Source: Streptococcus mitis (GTDB lineage Bacteria; Bacillota; Bacilli; Lactobacillales; Streptococcaceae). Taken from it: a stretch of 64,000 bases of DNA. The stretch is taken from assembly GCF_016658865.1 (NCBI RefSeq), contig NZ_CP067992.1, positions 577,001 to 641,000 of the forward strand. The letters run 5' to 3'. The notes beneath the pieces were generated by a model that searched no databases, had not been told where the DNA came from, and was given only the letters and a program-made list of their open reading frames with translations. A program made the position numbers and the translations under genes. Below are positions 1 through 6,599 of this stretch, one piece after another (the first letter of the stretch is position 1; every line of letters starts with the position of its first letter).

Positions 1-527
1 CAGTATTGAAACGTGCTATCAAAACAACTAACTTAGCTCTTGAAGCTTCTGACCAATTGTGGGTTCCAGTTGAAAAATCATGGCGTTTGAACGAACGTCA
101 CTACGGTGGTTTGACTGGTAAAAACAAAGCTGAAGCTGCTGAACAATTTGGTGATGAGCAAGTTCACATCTGGCGTCGTTCATACGATGTATTGCCTCCA
201 AACATGGATCGTGATGATGAGCATTCAGCTCACACTGACCGTCGTTACGCTTCACTTGACGACTCAGTTATTCCAGATGCTGAAAACTTGAAAGTGACTT
301 TGGAACGTGCCCTACCATTCTGGGAAGATAAAATCGCTCCAGCACTTAAAGATGGTAAAAACGTATTCGTAGGAGCTCACGGTAACTCAATCCGTGCCCT
401 TGTAAAACACATCAAAGGTTTGTCAGATGACGAAATCATGGACGTGGAAATCCCTAACTTCCCACCATTGGTATTCGAATTTGACGAAAAATTGAACGTC
501 GTTTCTGAATACTACCTTGGAAAATAA
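1..527 (+). CDS. gpmA: 2,3-bisphosphoglycerate-dependent phosphoglycerate mutase, 3' part
   Basis: The reading frame is open from the first base to TAA at 525-527, so only the C-terminal part (about 174 residues) is present and the start lies outside the window. The text [16 protein letters not shown] and later [13 protein letters not shown] are hallmarks of dPGM, the glycolytic enzyme interconverting 3- and 2-phosphoglycerate in the cytosol. The family is about 230 residues long, so roughly 55-60 residues with the phospho-histidine RHG motif are missing through window truncation. A TTG at position 6 is an internal Leu codon, not a start. Codon use is that of a highly expressed gene. A hairpin terminator follows. 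Confidence 0.95.
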   Translation, partial: VLKRAIKTTNLALEASDQLWVPVEKSWRLNERHYGGLTGKNKAEAAEQFGDEQVHIWRRSYDVLPPNMDRDDEHSAHTDRRYASLDDSVIPDAENLKVTLERALPFWEDKIAPALKDGKNVFVGAHGNSIRALVKHIKGLSDDEIMDVEIPNFPPLVFEFDEKLNVVSEYYLGK

Positions 528-536
528 TTTGTAAAA

Positions 537-566
537 AGAAAGCCTAGGAATACCTAGGTTTTTCTT
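537..566 (+). terminator. Rho-independent terminator after gpmA
   Basis: The inverted repeat CCTAGG-AATA-CCTAGG has A-rich left and T-rich right flanks (AAAG / GTTTTTCTTTT), giving a stable hairpin and U tract 10-40 bases after the gpmA stop. Confidence 0.85.
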
Positions 567-576
567 TTTATTCTAG

Positions 577-605
577 TATCCAACTCTTCGAAAAAGCGTT
601 ATAAT
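577..605 (+). promoter_or_regulatory. Probable promoter of the ABC exporter operon
   Basis: A perfect -10 TATAAT lies at 600-605, about 37 bases before the ATP-binding gene and after the gpmA terminator. The -35 position holds only a weak TATCCA at 17-bp spacing. Confidence 0.45.
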
Positions 606-641
606 GATATTAAGAAGTAGTTAAAGAAAGTGAGGTTGATG

Positions 642-1343
642 ATGGCTTATATTGAGATGAAACACTGTTACAAGCGTTATCAGGTTGGGGACACGGAGAT
701 TGTGGCCAATCGCGATGTGAATTTTGAGATTGAAAAGGGTGAATTGGTGATCATTCTAGGTGCATCTGGTGCAGGCAAGTCAACGGTTCTTAACCTTCTT
801 GGGGGAATGGATACCAATGACGAGGGGGAAATCTGGATTGATGGTGCCAATATTGCAGACTATAGTTCCCATCAGAGAACCAATTACCGCCGCAATAATG
901 TAGGCTTTGTTTTTCAGTTTTATAATCTAGTTTCCAACCTAACAGCTAAGGAAAATGTGGAGTTGGCCTCAGAAATTGTGACAGATGCCTTGAATCCTGA
1001 ACAAGTCTTGACAGATGTAGGTCTGGCTCATCGCCTCAATAACTTTCCAGCCCAGCTTTCTGGAGGGGAGCAACAGCGAGTCTCCATTGCACGCGCTGTA
1101 GCCAAAAATCCAAAAATCCTCCTTTGTGATGAACCAACTGGAGCCTTGGATTATCAGACAGGCAAGCAGGTTTTGAAGATTCTCCAAGACATGTCTCGTC
1201 AAAAGGGAGCGACGGTGATTATCGTAACTCATAATAGCACGCTAGCTCCTATCGCAGATCGGGTGATTCACATGCGTGATGCCACTGTTATGAGAGTAAC
1301 AATCAATGAGAATCCACAGGCTATCGATACATTGGAGTATTAG
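642..1343 (+). CDS. ABC transporter ATP-binding protein, MacB/LolD-like family
   Basis: This is a 233-residue nucleotide-binding subunit. Walker [10 protein letters not shown] (about residues 40-48), signature LSGGEQQR (139-146) and Walker [13 protein letters not shown] are all intact. The family energises FtsX/MacB-type permeases, which act mechanically on substrates outside the membrane (peptides, antimicrobials, lipoproteins). Start ATG 642 is preferred because GTGAGG at 630-635 gives six-base spacing; ATG 639 and GTG 630 are in-frame alternatives. The next gene starts one base after the stop and encodes the matching permease, so the two form one exporter operon. The substrate cannot be read from sequence. 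Confidence 0.9.
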   Translation: MAYIEMKHCYKRYQVGDTEIVANRDVNFEIEKGELVIILGASGAGKSTVLNLLGGMDTNDEGEIWIDGANIADYSSHQRTNYRRNNVGFVFQFYNLVSNLTAKENVELASEIVTDALNPEQVLTDVGLAHRLNNFPAQLSGGEQQRVSIARAVAKNPKILLCDEPTGALDYQTGKQVLKILQDMSRQKGATVIIVTHNSTLAPIADRVIHMRDATVMRVTINENPQAIDTLEY

Positions 1344-1344
1344 C

Positions 1345-4047
1345 ATGAAAAAAACATACCGAAAAGACTTGCTCCAGTCGGTGACTGCTTCCAAGGGACG
1401 CTTTTTGTCTATCTTGACCTTGATGATGCTGGGGTCTTTAGCCCTAGTAGGTCTCAAAGTGACTAGCCCAAATATGGAACGAACGGCTGAGGATTATCTT
1501 CGTAAATCAAATACCTTGGATCTGGCAGTGATAGCTGATTATGGCTTGGACAAAGAAGATCAGGATGAACTAAATACCCTTCACGGAGCAAGTGTTGAGT
1601 TTGGCTATATGGCAGACCTAACCGTTGAAAATAGTGAAGAAGCGGTTCGACTTTATTCTAAGCCAGAGGGAATTTCAACTTTTCAAGTGACAGAAGGGCG
1701 ACTTCCAGAGGCTGATGGGGAAATTTCCTTGGCAGATTTCTGGAGAGACCGCTATCAGATTGGGCAGACTATCACCTTTAGCAAGAAAGAAGAAGGGAAG
1801 ACCGTCATAAAATCCCAATCTTTCATAATTACTGGATTTGTTCAGTCGGGTGAGATACTTTCTCAAGAAGACTTGGGAGGGGCTAGTAGTGGAAATGGAA
1901 GCTTGGCTGGCTATGGAGTGATTTTACCCAGTCAGTTTGACTCAGATGTTTATAGCATTGCGCGTGTGCGCTATGATGATTTAAAAAATTTGGATGCTTT
2001 TTCATCAGACTATAGAAGCAAACGAGATCAACACCAGGAAGACTTACAAAACTTGCTTGCCGATAATGGTCAAAAAAGATTGGCAAGTATCAAAGCAAAT
2101 GGGCAAAAGAGCTTGGAAGATGGAAAAGAGCAGCTCCAAACAGTTGAAAGTAACCTTCAAAAAGGCAAGAGTCAGTTAGAACAGGCTGAAGGTCGATTGA
2201 AAACGCAAGAAGAACAAGCGATCGCTTTGCCTGAGCCTCAAAAGAGTCAAGCCAAGGAGCAATTGACAAAAGCTAAGGAAGAATTGGCTACAGAAAAAGA
2301 AAAAATGGCTCAGACAGAGAGTAATCTAGCCAAGGAAAAAGAGAAGCTTGAACAACGCCAGAAAGAGCTTGATGAACTGGCAGAGCCTACTTACCATGTA
2401 TACAACCGCCAAACCATGCCAGGTGGTCAAGGCTATCTCATGTACAGTAACGCTTCAGCAAGTATTCGTTCTGTCGGGAATATCTTTCCCGTGGTGCTTT
2501 TTATGGTTGCTGCAATGGTAACCTTTACAACTATGACTCGCTTTGTGGATGAAGAGCGTACCAATGCTGGTATTTTCAAGGCCCTAGGTTACAAGAATAA
2601 AGATATTGTTGCCAAGTTTGTCCTCTATGGTTTTCTTGCAGGAACTGTGGGAACCGTTTTAGGAACGCTTCTAGGACATTATCTCCTTGCAGGCGTGATT
2701 TCGGATGTTATAACAGCTGGAATGGTCGTTGGGAAAAGTCAGGAGTATTTCTACTGGTCTTATAGCCTTCTTGCCCTGGCCTTAAGTTGGGTATCCAGTG
2801 TCTTGCCAGCTTATCTAGTGGCACGGAGGGAATTGCACGATGAAGCAGCCCAACTTTTGCTGCCCAAACCTCCCGTTAAAGGATCAAAGATTTTGCTGGA
2901 ACGCTTGAGCTTTATTTGGAGTCGTTTGAGCTTCACTCATAAGGTTACGGCGCGAAATATTTTCCGTTATAAGCAACGGATGTTGATGACCATTTTTGGA
3001 GTTGCGGGTTCGGTTGCTCTCCTATTTGCAGGTCTTGGCATTCAGTCTTCTGTGGGAGGAGTTGTCGATCGTCAATTTGAACAAATCCAGCAATACCAGA
3101 TGATTGTAGCGGAAAAGAGCAGTGTAACGGAGCAAGAAAAAGCAGACCTAGAAAGTGCCTTGCAAGCTGAGCCTATCCATGCTTATCAAAAGATTTACTC
3201 TAAATCCATTGAAAAAGATTTCAAAGGAAAAGCAGGACTTCAGACTATTACCATAATGGTTACAAGCAGAGAAAATTTCAAACCCTTTATCGCATTAGAG
3301 GAAAATGGCCAAGAGGTGCAGGTCACAGATGGAGCAGTCGTGAGTCAAAAATTAGCTCAACTAGAAGGTATTACGGTTGGAGACAAGCTGGAGCTTGATG
3401 GGAAAGAAATCAGGGTCGCGGCTATTTCTGAAAACTATGTTGGACACTTTGTTTATCTCAACCGAGCGACATACGAACAAGTCTACGATACCAGTCCGAA
3501 AGACAATACCTACCTAGTAAAATTAAAAGAGCCAACACCATCCAATACGGAGAAAGAAGCTGCGGTATTTATGAAAAAAACTGCTGTTTCTGGGGTGGTC
3601 CAAAATGCAACGGCTATCCACCTTTTTGAATCTGTAGCCAATTCTCTCAATAAAACCATGGCAATCCTTGTCCTTGTTTCCGTCTTGCTAGCCATTGTCA
3701 TTCTTTACAATCTCACCAATATCAATGTGGCAGAACGTATCCGTGAACTTTCGACCATCAAGGTTCTCGGTTTCCATAATAAAGAAGTGACCCTCTATAT
3801 CTACCGCGAGACCATGGTGCTGTCCTTTGTTGGTATTGTTCTCGGTTTGGTAGCTGGCTACTATTTACATCAATTTTTGATTCAAATGATCTCACCTGCC
3901 ACCATACTTTTTTATCCACGAGTCAGCTGGGAAGTCTATGCTCTTCCAATCATCGCAGTGACTGTAATCTTAGCCTTACTGGGTCTCTTTGTCAATCACC
4001 ACTTGAGAAAGGTGGATATGCTTGAAGCTCTGAAATCAGTAGAGTAG
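1345..4047 (+). CDS. ABC transporter permease, FtsX family, with long extracellular coiled coil
   Basis: A 900-residue protein with an N-terminal membrane helix, two FtsX-type transmembrane modules (near residues 375-500 and 550-900) and large extracytoplasmic loops. Residues about 240-350 are rich in Gln, Glu and Lys with heptad-like spacing, a long coiled-coil arm. The C-terminal module carries the typical LYNLTNINVAERIRELSTIKV segment pattern. ATG 1345 has GGAG at 1334-1337; an upstream in-frame ATG at 1306 lies inside the ATPase gene and is rejected. It pairs with the preceding ATPase. By family these systems export or remodel rather than import. The size of about 900 residues with a coiled-coil arm resembles streptococcal exporters of unknown cargo. 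Confidence 0.88.
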   Translation: MKKTYRKDLLQSVTASKGRFLSILTLMMLGSLALVGLKVTSPNMERTAEDYLRKSNTLDLAVIADYGLDKEDQDELNTLHGASVEFGYMADLTVENSEEAVRLYSKPEGISTFQVTEGRLPEADGEISLADFWRDRYQIGQTITFSKKEEGKTVIKSQSFIITGFVQSGEILSQEDLGGASSGNGSLAGYGVILPSQFDSDVYSIARVRYDDLKNLDAFSSDYRSKRDQHQEDLQNLLADNGQKRLASIKANGQKSLEDGKEQLQTVESNLQKGKSQLEQAEGRLKTQEEQAIALPEPQKSQAKEQLTKAKEELATEKEKMAQTESNLAKEKEKLEQRQKELDELAEPTYHVYNRQTMPGGQGYLMYSNASASIRSVGNIFPVVLFMVAAMVTFTTMTRFVDEERTNAGIFKALGYKNKDIVAKFVLYGFLAGTVGTVLGTLLGHYLLAGVISDVITAGMVVGKSQEYFYWSYSLLALALSWVSSVLPAYLVARRELHDEAAQLLLPKPPVKGSKILLERLSFIWSRLSFTHKVTARNIFRYKQRMLMTIFGVAGSVALLFAGLGIQSSVGGVVDRQFEQIQQYQMIVAEKSSVTEQEKADLESALQAEPIHAYQKIYSKSIEKDFKGKAGLQTITIMVTSRENFKPFIALEENGQEVQVTDGAVVSQKLAQLEGITVGDKLELDGKEIRVAAISENYVGHFVYLNRATYEQVYDTSPKDNTYLVKLKEPTPSNTEKEAAVFMKKTAVSGVVQNATAIHLFESVANSLNKTMAILVLVSVLLAIVILYNLTNINVAERIRELSTIKVLGFHNKEVTLYIYRETMVLSFVGIVLGLVAGYYLHQFLIQMISPATILFYPRVSWEVYALPIIAVTVILALLGLFVNHHLRKVDMLEALKSVE

Positions 4048-4072
4048 ATCAAGTTTTTAAAAAGTAAATCAG

Positions 4073-4101
4073 TTGACAAAGTCTCTGCTTCTTGGTAGAA
4101 T
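4073..4101 (+). promoter_or_regulatory. rpsO promoter
   Basis: TTGACA at 4073-4078 and TAGAAT at 4096-4101 are separated by exactly 17 bp. This is a near-consensus sigma-A promoter giving a leader of about 85 nt before rpsO. Confidence 0.85.
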
Positions 4102-4107
4102 AAGAAC

Positions 4108-4191
4108 TGTCGTAAAGACAAATAACTTCTTCTTGGTTGCAGGCATGCCAACCTGTCACTCGGATGAAGCCAAATAAAAAGGAGAAACATC
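4108..4191 (+). promoter_or_regulatory. rpsO 5' leader with dyad, possible S15 autoregulation
   Basis: Between the promoter and the ATG lie GGTT...GGCATGCC...AACC at about 4135-4153 and a downstream GTCACTCGG stretch, followed by AAAAGGAG. Known S15 proteins in several bacteria repress their own mRNA through structured leaders. Whether this leader does so is inference; the fold is modest. Confidence 0.3.
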
Positions 4192-4461
4192 ATGGCAATC
4201 TCAAAAGAGAAAAAAAATGAAATCATCGCACAATATGCACGTCACGAAGGTGATACAGGTTCAGTAGAGGTTCAAGTTGCTGTCCTTACTTGGGAAATCA
4301 ACCACCTTAACGAACACATCAAACAACACAAAAAAGACCACGCTACTTACCGTGGATTGATGAAGAAAATCGGTCGCCGTCGTAACTTGCTTGCATACTT
4401 GCGTAAAAACGACGTTAACCGTTACCGTGAGTTAATCAACTCTCTAGGACTTCGTCGCTAA
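4192..4461 (+). CDS. rpsO: 30S ribosomal protein S15
   Basis: An 89-residue protein, the usual S15 length. The segments [24 protein letters not shown] and [11 protein letters not shown] are the conserved S15 helices that bind 16S rRNA helices and nucleate assembly of the small-subunit platform. It has a strong SD (AAAAGGAGAAACATC) and its own promoter. It is transcribed alone. The downstream 500 bp is accessory DNA (CRISPR-like element, cadD), and this 3' side appears to be an insertion hotspot. Confidence 0.97.
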   Translation: MAISKEKKNEIIAQYARHEGDTGSVEVQVAVLTWEINHLNEHIKQHKKDHATYRGLMKKIGRRRNLLAYLRKNDVNRYRELINSLGLRR

Positions 4462-4570
4462 TCTTGCGTCTAAAACGTTTCTATACTTCGTTGGCTTCGG
4501 CTTGATGTACCATTAGTACAATCTTCGCCTCGTCCGCCTAGTCTATAAATGTTTTATCCAGCAAGACTGG

Positions 4571-4598
4571 AGCTCTCTGATTTTCAGAGGGCTTTTTT
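4571..4598 (+). terminator. rpsO terminator, copy 1 of a recurrent core
   Basis: AGCTCTCTGA-TTT-TCAGAGGGCT followed by six T residues forms a 10-bp stem with one G-T pair. Almost the same sequence recurs at 5630 and 14896. Confidence 0.88.
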
Positions 4599-4604
4599 AT
4601 TGAG

Positions 4605-4704
4605 GTTTTATCGGTCACAATTTTGGAGACTACAAAAACAGTTTTCAGCATCTGGAATAACTGAATCGTGTTTTATCGGTCACAATTTTGGAGACTACAA
4701 AAAC
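4605..4704. CRISPR. Two-repeat, single-spacer CRISPR-like element, no cas genes
   Basis: Two identical 35-bp repeats (4605-4639 and 4670-4704) flank a unique 30-bp spacer (4640-4669). The repeats begin GTTTTATCGG and end CTACAAAAAC, with terminal and internal dyad symmetry (GTC.CAATTTTG..GAC). A repeat of 35-36 bp with 30-bp spacers is the format of type II-A arrays. Read on the minus strand the repeat begins GTTTTTGTAGTCTCC, resembling streptococcal type II-A repeats that start GTTTTTGTACTCTC (from memory). No cas gene lies in the window, so this would be an orphan or relic array. A chance 65-bp partial tandem duplication is the alternative. Confidence 0.55.
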
Positions 4705-4775
4705 CTCAAATGGTATCAGCTAATTACACCATAAGGGTGCGTAGCTGTCTGCAAGCCCCCTCGGAGAGCCCACAC

Positions 4776-4805
4776 TTTACGAAGTAAAGTATAGTATGTT
4801 ATACT
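4776..4805 (+). promoter_or_regulatory. cadD promoter with overlapping inverted repeat
   Basis: TTTACG at 4776-4781 and TATACT at 4800-4805 (18-bp spacer) form a promoter. ACTTTAC-GAA-GTAAAGT (4774-4790) is a dyad over the -35 region, and TATAGTATGTTATACT spans the -10. Such placement suits a repressor such as a CadC/CadX metal sensor, but no regulator gene lies next to it. Confidence 0.45.
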
Positions 4806-4873
4806 TTACATGGAAGTAGTCACTGAATTTCAGTTAGAAATTACTTTGTAACTACGTTTTGAGGAGGAGTAAA

Positions 4874-4948
4874 ATGCTTTCCTATGTTCGACATTACCCA
4901 CTAGCGATAGCTAAATTAATGTGTCTGTGCTCTCCTAAAATCTGCTGA
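4874..4948 (+). CDS. 24-residue leader peptide upstream of cadD (candidate)
   Basis: ATG at 4874 follows a very strong SD (GAGGAGGAG, 4861-4869) and opens a 24-codon frame ending with TGA at 4946. The last third is Cys-rich (CLCSPKIC). The frame covers CTCCT at 4932-4936, which is complementary to the cadD SD AGGAG at 4967-4971. Ribosomes on the leader ORF would therefore change access to the cadD SD. No homologue is known to me. The strength of the SD and the position argue for real translation, but coding status is inferred. Confidence 0.5.
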   Translation: MLSYVRHYPLAIAKLMCLCSPKIC

Positions 4949-4978
4949 TTTATTACTGACTAATACAGGAGTTTTTTT
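4932..4978 (+). promoter_or_regulatory. SD-sequestering hairpin before cadD (candidate)
   Basis: CTCCT (4932-4936) can pair with AGGAG (4967-4971), the cadD ribosome binding site, across a 30-nt A/T-rich loop. Seven T residues follow (4972-4978), so the element could also act as a weak terminator. The 5' arm lies inside the leader ORF. Confidence 0.4.
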
Positions 4979-5590
4979 ATGGTACAGACAATCATATCTG
5001 CTATTGGTGTTTATATTTCTACCAGTATCGATTATTTAATTATTTTAATTATTTTATTTGCACAGCTATCACAGAATAAACAAAAATGGCATATTTATGC
5101 GGGGCAATATCTAGGCACAGGCTTACTTGTAGGGGCGAGTTTAGTTGCTGCTTATATCGTTAATTTCGTGCCTGAAGAATGGCTGGTTGGATTGCTTGGT
5201 TTAATCCCTATTTATTTAGGGATTCGCTTTGCAATTGTTGGAGAAGGTGAGGAAGAAGAGGAAGAAATTATTGAAAGATTAGAACAAAGCAAGGCAAATC
5301 AACTGTTTTGGACAGTTACATTGCTAACAATTGCGTCTGGCGGAGATAATTTAGGTATCTATATACCTTATTTTGCTTCGTTAGATTGGTCACAGACCCT
5401 CGTGGCGTTGCTTGTGTTTGTAATCGGCATAATTATCTTATGCGAGATTAGTCGGGTGTTATCCTCTATTCCGTTAATATTCGAGACAGTTGAAAAATAC
5501 GAGCGAATCATTGTGCCCTTAGTATTCATTCTACTTGGACTATACATCATGTATGAAAATGGCACGATAGAGACTTTTCTGACCGTGTAG
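4979..5590 (+). CDS. cadD: CadD-family cadmium resistance transporter
   Basis: A 203-residue integral membrane protein with five to six hydrophobic segments and an acidic cytoplasmic loop (GEGEEEEEEIIERLEQ, residues about 83-98). The motif TLLTIASGGDNLGIYIPYFA is typical of the CadD/LysE-related family, which exports Cd2+ and gives low-level resistance in staphylococci and streptococci. ATG 4979 is preceded by AGGAG and seven T residues. It stands alone, with its own promoter upstream and a terminator downstream, and no cadX/cadC regulator adjoins it. It is a recognised accessory gene of Gram-positive cocci and here sits between two copies of the same terminator core. Confidence 0.85.
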   Translation: MVQTIISAIGVYISTSIDYLIILIILFAQLSQNKQKWHIYAGQYLGTGLLVGASLVAAYIVNFVPEEWLVGLLGLIPIYLGIRFAIVGEGEEEEEEIIERLEQSKANQLFWTVTLLTIASGGDNLGIYIPYFASLDWSQTLVALLVFVIGIIILCEISRVLSSIPLIFETVEKYERIIVPLVFILLGLYIMYENGTIETFLTV

Positions 5591-5629
5591 ATTTTTTGTT
5601 TCACTAGGATTTTAGCCCGGGCTCAAATC

Positions 5630-5656
5630 AGCTCTCTGATTTTCAGAGGGCTTTTT
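5630..5656 (+). terminator. cadD terminator, copy 2 of the recurrent core
   Basis: AGCTCTCTGA-TTT-TCAGAGGGCT plus TTTTTA, matching the terminator at 4571-4598 base for base over the stem. Confidence 0.88.
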
Positions 5657-5716
5657 ATGTTGTCACTTTACCTCGCGATATACTCGAGTATAATCTTCGG
5701 TTACTAGCACTATAAG
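5641..5716. repeat. Left flanking direct repeat of the toxin/immunity island
   Basis: This segment (terminator right arm, GTCACTTTACCTCG, palindrome TATACTCGAGTATA, AATCTTCGGTTAC, CTATAAGG) recurs with few changes at 14906-14985. The two copies bracket the LXG toxin and all immunity genes in the same orientation. Confidence 0.7.
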
Positions 5717-5809
5717 GTAAAATAAACCAGATTTTCTCCCTTTGTGGAGATTTTATCTTTTTTGCCAAGTGCTTAGTCCGAGTTCAATTAAGCATAGCTT
5801 GATAATGAA

Positions 5810-5835
5810 GCTAGTCTAATTAGGTAGCTTTTTAG
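5810..5835 (+). terminator. Possible weak terminator before the island
   Basis: AAGCTAG...GTAGCTTTTT forms a short A/T-rich stem with a T run. It would act on read-through from cadD. Confidence 0.3.
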
Positions 5836-5892
5836 ATATAAAACTATTTTATTATCTAAATATAGAATAAATTAGGGCTTGCATTCAAAACA

Positions 5893-5901
5893 TGGTATAA
5901 T
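5893..5901 (+). promoter_or_regulatory. Extended -10 promoter of the LXG operon
   Basis: TGGTATAAT (TGn-TATAAT) lies 63 bases before the first island gene. No good -35 exists at normal spacing, as is common for extended -10 promoters in streptococci. Confidence 0.6.
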
Positions 5902-5964
5902 AGGTCTATATAGCTAAATAAAGTAAACCTATCACAAGGGATTAAGAAAAAGGATAGAACAGTC

Positions 5965-6243
5965 ATGTCAACAGTAAAAAGTGATCTAAATATTGCGCAA
6001 ACATATGCGAGTCAGCTGAAAAATGCTTGTCAATCGTTAACAGCGATTGCTGTGGCTAGTCAAGATGATCGAACGACCCTTCAAGGGAATAACAAAGCCC
6101 ATCAATGTCTGACAAAGTCTCAAAATCTAGCTAGTCAGATTTCGGCAGCCGTTACCCTGACTTCAGAACGACTGCACTCTATAGCGAGTGATTTTGAGGC
6201 GTTAGATGAAGCGGGTGCCAATGGTTTTAGGAGTCATGCATGA
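5965..6243 (+). CDS. T7SS effector-associated small protein, Lap1-like (TIGR04197/DUF3130 type)
   Basis: A 92-residue helical protein. Its size, Ser/Ala/Gln-rich helices and position directly before a DUF3958-like gene and an LXG gene match the WXG100-like Lap1 targeting factors (TIGR04197/DUF3130). In S. intermedius these bind LXG domains and are needed for export by the T7SSb machine. No WxG motif is visible, as is normal for this subgroup. It overlaps the next gene by four bases (ATGA), indicating coupled translation. SD: AAAGGATAG with long spacing to ATG. The secretion apparatus (EssC, EsaA, EssB, EsxA) is not in the window. Confidence 0.78.
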   Translation: MSTVKSDLNIAQTYASQLKNACQSLTAIAVASQDDRTTLQGNNKAHQCLTKSQNLASQISAAVTLTSERLHSIASDFEALDEAGANGFRSHA

Positions 6244-6599
6244 GCAAGTTGGATGAGTTGAAGAAAAGAGAGCGAGAACTCTTGTACCAGCTAGAAGACA
6301 ATGGAAAAGAGAAATATCGCACCAAAGAACTGATAGAAACCTTTGAAGGGTATGATAGAGCTAGTCACCGTTATCAAAATGATTTGTGGGAGGCGGCCTA
6401 TCAGAGCCGATATGCAGGACAGTTGGAAGAAACACTCCTACAAAGAAACCAACTTAAAAACCAAATTCTTGAGAAGCTCAGCTACCGCATGGATGATTTG
6501 AAAAAAGAAAAGTTCCGGTTAGAGGGAGACTTGGATGAGGTCTACTATGAAAGACGCAAAGAACTAGAAAGAGAGGAGGAAAAACGACATGGGCATTGA
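6240..6599 (+). CDS. Lap2-like T7SS targeting factor (DUF3958 type)
   Basis: A 119-residue, highly charged, almost wholly alpha-helical protein (KKRERELLYQLEDNGKEKYR; C-terminus ELEREEEKRHGH) with strong coiled-coil character and no membrane segment. Position and features fit the DUF3958 family (Lap2), the second small partner of LXG toxins. ATGA overlap with the previous gene and an 11-base overlap with the LXG gene show one translationally coupled unit. Its C-terminal codons contain the SD (GAGGAGGAAAAA) for the toxin gene. Confidence 0.75.
   Translation: MSKLDELKKRERELLYQLEDNGKEKYRTKELIETFEGYDRASHRYQNDLWEAAYQSRYAGQLEETLLQRNQLKNQILEKLSYRMDDLKKEKFRLEGDLDEVYYERRKELEREEEKRHGH

Larger units (their letters stand above)
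4462..4978. other. Intergenic region rpsO-cadD, 517 bp
   Basis: In order, this gap holds a T/C-rich stretch, a terminator (4571-4598), a two-repeat CRISPR-like element (4605-4704), a promoter with overlapping dyad (4776-4805) and a leader with a 24-codon ORF (4874-4948). A 61-codon frame over 4549-4734 spans the terminator and repeats and is not considered a gene. Confidence 0.7.
5591..5964. other. Intergenic region cadD to T7SS island, 374 bp
   Basis: The gap holds a terminator (5630-5656), the left flanking repeat of the island (5641-5716) with a perfect 14-bp palindrome at 5679-5692, small hairpins at about 5745-5765 and 5810-5835, and an extended -10 promoter at 5893-5901. No ORF with a credible SD was seen. 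Confidence 0.65.

Noticed and set aside
6..8. TTG as a start codon for gpmA
   Set aside because: The frame continues to the window edge and the protein lacks the N-terminal catalytic part; TTG is an internal Leu codon.
4549..4734. 61-codon ORF on the plus strand after rpsO
   Set aside because: It runs through the rpsO terminator and both CRISPR-like repeats and has no SD.
5879..5901. TTGCAT as -35 for the LXG operon promoter
   Set aside because: Spacing to TATAAT is only 11 bp; the extended -10 alone is a better explanation.
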